Positions 61,001 to 64,000 of a stretch of 64,000 nucleotides of DNA are shown here, one piece after another. The position numbers were made by a program, and so were the translations under genes. The notes under the pieces are model-generated. The model was not told where the DNA came from. It worked only from the letters and a program-made list of their open reading frames with translations, and ran no database searches. Position 1 is the stretch's first letter, and each line of letters starts with the position of its first letter. Source of the DNA: Anagrus nilaparvatae (lineage: Eukaryota > Arthropoda > Insecta > Hymenoptera > Mymaridae); assembly GCA_022575985.1 (NCBI GenBank), contig JAKSXM010000142.1:1612001-1676000 (forward strand). Direction: 5' to 3'.

Positions 61001-63699
61001 ATTTTAACAATAATTAAAAAATTATTGAAAATTATTTAAATCTGAAAAAACATACACACTAAACCTAAAAGAATTTTTTATTACGCAGAAAAGAATTAAT
61101 GTTTATTTGACTCTTTAGAGAGGAACTATTTTGAGTTTAATTCTTTTAAAAACAATTATTTTGAATTTAATTCTTTTTGAACAGAATTTTAAAATTTTTA
61201 TTTTTGAAAAAAAATTATGCATAGAGGCCCAAGTTTTTAGGTTATGTCTTCCCTTCAAGATTTCACCCAAACTTTTGCCCAAAATTGGAACCTACGCTAC
61301 CCACACAAAAAACTAAGTCAACATAAAGCACCCCATATACTTAAATATTTCTCACCTTATCTTTTTAATAGTCCCCATACATTTTCACTTTATACATGAC
61401 AGTGAAAATAATTTTCATTCGTACATTTATCGTTACATACCAAAAAATTTTATCACACAGTGCATAATAATAACGATTCTGTATCCGATATAGGTTATGA
61501 TGGTCTTCCATTACCGAGTCTCATCTATGAGTTAAATACGTACTAAATTTTTATGTATTTCAGGTTCTTTATTTTTTTTTACTGCACTGATATTTTATAC
61601 TCATGATTTTTTAGGTTATATAGAAAGTTAATGGTGGTTATAAAAAAAAGAGCTTGTATTTATAGGTGTATCTTGCATATCTTATAAATAATATATGATA
61701 TTGTTAGAATTTAGTACTAAAAAGGTGTGCAAATAAGGCTATAAAATAAAATTTCATTATTTTTTATACTGTTTTGCTTTTATAGCTGAAGAAAATCATC
61801 TAATATTTAATTTATAAGGATTGTATTTTTTTTTATTATTAACACTTGCTGTTAATGATGCTGATGTTAAAGATTAAGTTAGATCCAAGATTTGACTCAA
61901 AAAAATGAAAGAATGCTAGCTCTCCAAATCACAATATAGTAGGCTTTAGCTCAAAAAAATATCTTGATAAAGTGTCCTTTACAATTTTAGGGCTTTTCTT
62001 TTGATATTTTTTCACCTTTTAATATCAAAGCACGGTTTTAATTGGCCAAATTTTGTTAGCTATTTCACTAGCCTGTGATCCAAAGAAAAAGGCACTGGTA
62101 TACCACATTTTTTTATTTATAAAATCAGCCTGAAAATCAGTTATTTTGACGAACTTTGAATTCCTTGTACACTTAAATTATCTTTAAGGTCCACCCAGCT
62201 GTAAAATCTCTCGTAAAACCCAACACTTTAACCTTCAATAATGTATTAATTTTCGGATACACCAATCCAACCAAGAATCTTTCATATACACACACACTTC
62301 AACTAACCAACACACAGTAAATTTAAAAGCTCGTATATTTAATTAAATCAGTGTGGACATTACTTCGAACGAATACATCAAGTTTCAATTAGTAATATTA
62401 AATTAAATCATGTTCCTGTTAAAAAAAAGATTTTTCAAGTAAAATAGACATGATTAAATTTCCTTTTTAAAATCACCTCCAATTAAATATTAAATAGAAT
62501 AAAAAAATGTTAATTTTATTAAATATGACATAAATTTTATTATAACATAAAATATAAAATCCAACAAGCTTTTACTATTTTTTTTTACAACTAAAAAAAC
62601 CCCAAGGGAATCATTGTAAAGAAAACGAACGACTTTATTAAAATACGTATTAAATTTTAATGTAACAAAAGCACTGATTTTCTATTTAAGTAAAATCTTT
62701 CTCTGTATTACACATTCGTAAAAAACTCAAAACCAGAAAAATAAGTAATTAGTATTAAATACATTTTTTTCTCTAAAAAAAAAATACAATAGAAAAAAAA
62801 CTTAAGAAGATTATTTGGTATAAAAAATGGAAAATTTTATATGAAATGAGGACATTTTTTATATGTAAGAAAAATAAAAGGATTTTTTTTACTCGTGTAT
62901 AAAGGACAATACAATTTTTTTTCAGAAATAGTAAATAAAAGAAATGAGGTCGAGTTAAAAAATATATAGAGAAAAATAATATACTACTTTGAGATAGCAT
63001 TACATTTTCATGATGTGTAAGCTTCTTTACTCTATTTTATATGTTATATAGCTTTTTTTCTTTTATTTTTAAAGAAACAACATTAATAGAACAATTGTCG
63101 TTTATCGTTTTATTTTATTTCTTTTAATATTTTATTTTTATAGTTTACTACGTTGGTTAAATAAGTATAAAATGTAATATTAGTTGATTTATACTGAAAT
63201 GTGGTTTATTACTTTAGTTTGTAGTTCATTTTTTGAAATGTAGATGGCGCTTCAACTCGTAAAAGAATTGGAGTTTGAATGTTATATAAGTAGCCTTTCG
63301 AATTGATAAAATTTTATCTAGAATTTTTAATATTTTAATTCATAAATAATTAACTATCATATCTATTATCAGTTTATTAAATGATCTTTTTTTGATTTTA
63401 CATTCAATAAAATCTTCGTCGAGCTAGAGTTTTAATAAGTCTAAAACTTCTTATTAAAATAAATTTAATAACAATTTTTGACTAAATTTTTCATGTTTGC
63501 AATACATTTTTTTGTATAATCCTAGCCTAATTATAACTAAAAGACATAATTACGCCGACTGCATCAGGAAATGTCTAGCATATGCGTTGATATTTTTTAT
63601 TAAGAAATAGGCGAATATATCATTTTATAGAAACCAAAAATTCAAATTATATTATTCAAATTATTGTCTGTTTAGTTTCGAATAAGGATTTTAAAATGG
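58046..63699. other. A+T-rich intergenic DNA, no gene seen
   Basis: No coding frame or RNA gene was recognised. A (TTA)n tract lies at 59714-59739. Longer open frames are low-complexity and lack any family signature. Confidence 0.55.
59714..59739. repeat. (TTA)n microsatellite
   Basis: Eight to nine TTA trinucleotides in a row. Confidence 0.9.
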
Positions 63700-63905
63700 A
63701 AATATTTATAGGAAGAGTTTACCCTGGAAATCTAAAAATCAAAGGGGGAGGTCAAAAGTGTATGATTTAAAGGGGGGGGGGGTCAAATGGGACTTAGAAT
63801 AATCTGGATTTAGGGACTTGAAATAATCTGTGTTTAGGGACTTGAAATAATTCGTGTTTAGGGACTTGTAATATCTTATAGGTCAAGGGACTTTAATAAA
63901 ATATT
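63700..63905 (+). repeat. Dispersed repeat family R1, copy with minisatellite
   Basis: AAATCTAAAAATCAAAGGGGG, an 11-G run at 63771-63781, GTCAAATGGGACTTAGAATA and four units of GGTTTAGGGACTTGAAATAA type follow in the same order as at 41090. The copy fades at about 63905. Confidence 0.75.
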
Positions 63906-64000
63906 TTCGACTCAGTAGTCTTCGAATTTTTTTTATCTTAAAATTAAATTCAAAGAAATCATCAATCTTTTATTATCATGGTAATCTAATTCTGTTTTAC

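Noticed and set aside
1..64000. tRNA, rRNA, canonical U snRNA genes and CRISPR arrays
   Set aside because: I looked for tRNA B-box-like GGTTCGAATCC words, rRNA blocks, U6 core sequence and spaced direct repeats, and found none by eye.

Overview
The window is nuclear DNA from an arthropod, most likely an insect. The order cannot be fixed from the sequence. Three things point this way: a Rebers-Riddiford (RR) cuticular protein gene with a tiny first coding exon, a CRAL-TRIO lipid-transfer gene with introns of 60-71 nt, and a TATA box plus TCAGT-type initiator. The DNA is extremely A+T rich, gene-poor and full of short terminal-inverted-repeat or foldback elements. I see no bacterial operons, rRNA, tRNA or CRISPR array.

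Layout. 1-32000 has no convincing protein gene. It holds foldback elements (3.5, 5.8, 8.1, 18.2, 26.8, 27.4 and 29.7 kb), a 309-bp tandem array (8.9-9.7 kb) and a roughly 370-bp tandem array (13.7-15.5 kb) split by a TA-flanked MITE. 32008-40702 carries two coding exons of an unidentified plus-strand gene separated by an 8.3-kb, MITE-loaded intron. 40.7-53.1 kb is again repeat-rich. 53256-55472 (minus) is a complete five-exon CRAL-TRIO gene of 316 residues. 56256-56761 (minus) is a complete two-exon cuticular protein gene of 129 residues with a readable promoter. 57-64 kb holds only repeats and low-complexity A+T sequence.

The main unexplained signal is a compact two-part module found at least eleven times on both strands. 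It is a motif close to TTTTCTCGCAAGTGAAATG followed, always exactly 12 bp later, by a TATA box (TATATAAG, TATATAAA or TATAAATA). The 12-bp spacer varies in sequence but not in length, and downstream sequence differs between groups. This is the architecture of a snRNA-type (PSE + TATA, U6-like) promoter. The tandem arrays at 13.7-15.5 kb and 49.4-50.1 kb each carry one module per unit, so they look like arrays of small transcription units. I could not identify any RNA product.

The two minus-strand genes are neighbours in the same orientation (784 bp apart), but nothing suggests that they are functionally linked.
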